A stretch of 6,407 nt of DNA from positions 1-6,407 of the forward strand of contig JALRIY010000134.1 of assembly GCA_023255285.1 (NCBI GenBank). Direction: 5' to 3'. Below the pieces are notes generated by a model, which had not been told where the DNA came from, made no database searches, and was given only the letters and a program-made list of their open reading frames with translations. This document shows positions 5,645 to 6,407 of the stretch, piece after piece (the stretch's first letter is position 1; every line of letters begins with the position of its first letter). Both the position numbers and the translations under genes were made by a program. The DNA comes from Algoriphagus sp. (GTDB lineage: Bacteria; Bacteroidota; Bacteroidia; Cytophagales; Cyclobacteriaceae).

Positions 5645-6407
5645 TCAAGAGAATTTCCGAGCGGCCTCACCTATCAATACGCTTAAGTGGAGGTCATAAC
5701 TTCGGGATTCGCCAGGCTCTAGCTCTAACAAACTCTGATTTGCTCGTGCAGCAGCCTGGCCAATTGGAGGATTGGTAGCAGGTTCAAGCGCAGTTACGTA
5801 TTCATTTTTTCCCCAATGCTGCCAATTGATAAGCCAGGGCAATTGAGTTTTAGAAAAGGAAATCTTTAATCCCAATCCCAATTGATCGTTGACATAGCCG
5901 CAAACTACGTGTTGCTCCTTATCTCCCTGCGGGTCAATAAAGGCTACCTCTTCCCCAAAGCCAGCATGGCTATCCATAGGAGCTGGACAGTGTTTGAATC
6001 CATCTTTTCGAGAATTTTGACGAATGTCAGACTCTCCAAGTCTTGGTTGCAGGACACCCTGCCAGACAATCCGCGTTCCTTCATCAATCAAGGGCCATCC
6101 ACAATTGATATGGTACAAGAGCATGTGGGGGGCCTTTGCATTCCCAAGATTTGTGACTTGATCGTGTATCCTAATTTCTGCCGATCCAATTGTTCCGGAG
6201 ATCCGTCGGACGAGTTCCAAACTGGTTCCAAAGGTGCTGCTTTCGGTAACTTTTCCGACCAACTCAAACCCCAAGTCTCCAGAGAAAATATTGGGCTGTT
6301 TAATCGAAATTAGTTCGGCAGATAGGTTGGAATAATTCCCATGCAAGCCTCTAGATCCATTCGCATCAGCGTTGGGAGGACCGGCATTAGATAGTCCGCA
6401 GGTAGTC
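5645..6407 (-). CDS. DUF4432 aldose 1-epimerase-like protein (5' partial)
   Basis: The C-terminal 253 residues of a DUF4432 protein, a family in the galactose-mutarotase (aldose 1-epimerase) fold thought to act on sugars; the N-terminus is cut by the right edge (first complete codon begins at 6406). The visible part opens with TTCGLSNAGPP and GLHGNYSNLSAE (20-31), close to the family's TCGL...GLHGxxSN signature. It continues with PHMLLYHINCGWPLIDEG (93-110), where His99 is a candidate catalytic or substrate-binding residue, and ends with a YVTALEPATNPPIG block (203-216), where Glu208 may be the acidic partner by analogy with galactose mutarotase. A TTG at 6346 is not the true start, because conserved sequence runs through it. 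The family's usual length is about 300-400 aa, so perhaps a quarter to a third is missing. It is the first visible gene of the minus-strand sugar cassette, 78 bases upstream of the cupin gene. Family call good; substrate unknown. Confidence 0.87.
   Translation of the reverse strand, partial: TTCGLSNAGPPNADANGSRGLHGNYSNLSAELISIKQPNIFSGDLGFELVGKVTESSTFGTSLELVRRISGTIGSAEIRIHDQVTNLGNAKAPHMLLYHINCGWPLIDEGTRIVWQGVLQPRLGESDIRQNSRKDGFKHCPAPMDSHAGFGEEVAFIDPQGDKEQHVVCGYVNDQLGLGLKISFSKTQLPWLINWQHWGKNEYVTALEPATNPPIGQAAARANQSLLELEPGESRSYDLHLSVLIGEAARKFS

Noticed and set aside
5882..6313. 143-codon plus-strand open frame opposite the DUF4432 gene
   Set aside because: It is antisense to conserved DUF4432 motifs (GLHG, YHIN) and has no plausible start context or recognisable product.

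Overview
The window reads as a piece of a Bacteroidota chromosome, most likely Cytophagales (Cyclobacteriaceae/Algoriphagus-like). This taxonomic call is an inference from protein style: the LutB/LutC sequences, the sugar-enzyme set, A/T-rich leaders without clear Shine-Dalgarno sites, and moderate GC. No rRNA, tRNA, CRISPR array, IS element or phage gene is visible.

Layout. Bases 1-1795 (+ strand) carry the lactate-utilisation pair lutB (5' end outside the window) and lutC, joined by a 4-base ATGA overlap. Bases 1796-2010 are a convergent intergenic spacer filled by a long imperfect inverted repeat. Bases 2011-6407 (- strand) carry four co-directional genes, given here in transcription order from the right edge: a DUF4432 aldose-epimerase-like protein (5' end outside the window), a ManA-like cupin isomerase homologue, a xylose-isomerase-like TIM-barrel protein, and a Gfo/Idh/MocA oxidoreductase. 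The gaps between them are 78, 52 and 111 bases, which fits one operon.

How the genes work together. LutB and LutC, with LutA presumably encoded just upstream, form the iron-sulfur complex that oxidises L-lactate to pyruvate. The minus-strand genes look like a sugar or sugar-derivative catabolic cassette: mutarotation/epimerisation (DUF4432), metal-dependent isomerisation (cupin and TIM barrel) and NAD(P)-dependent oxidoreduction (Gfo/Idh/MocA). The substrate cannot be read from the sequence, and no transporter, kinase or regulator lies inside the window.

Points worth a second look: (i) the TIM-barrel gene appears to carry a one-base frameshift at its last codon, cutting off 14 residues that are still recognisable in the next frame; (ii) the palindromic element between the two convergent operons, with a possible fragment in a second spacer; (iii) the uncharacterised four-enzyme sugar cassette; (iv) a 12-base leader word shared by two genes of that cassette; (v) a Ser in place of the first Cys of the second iron-sulfur motif of LutB.
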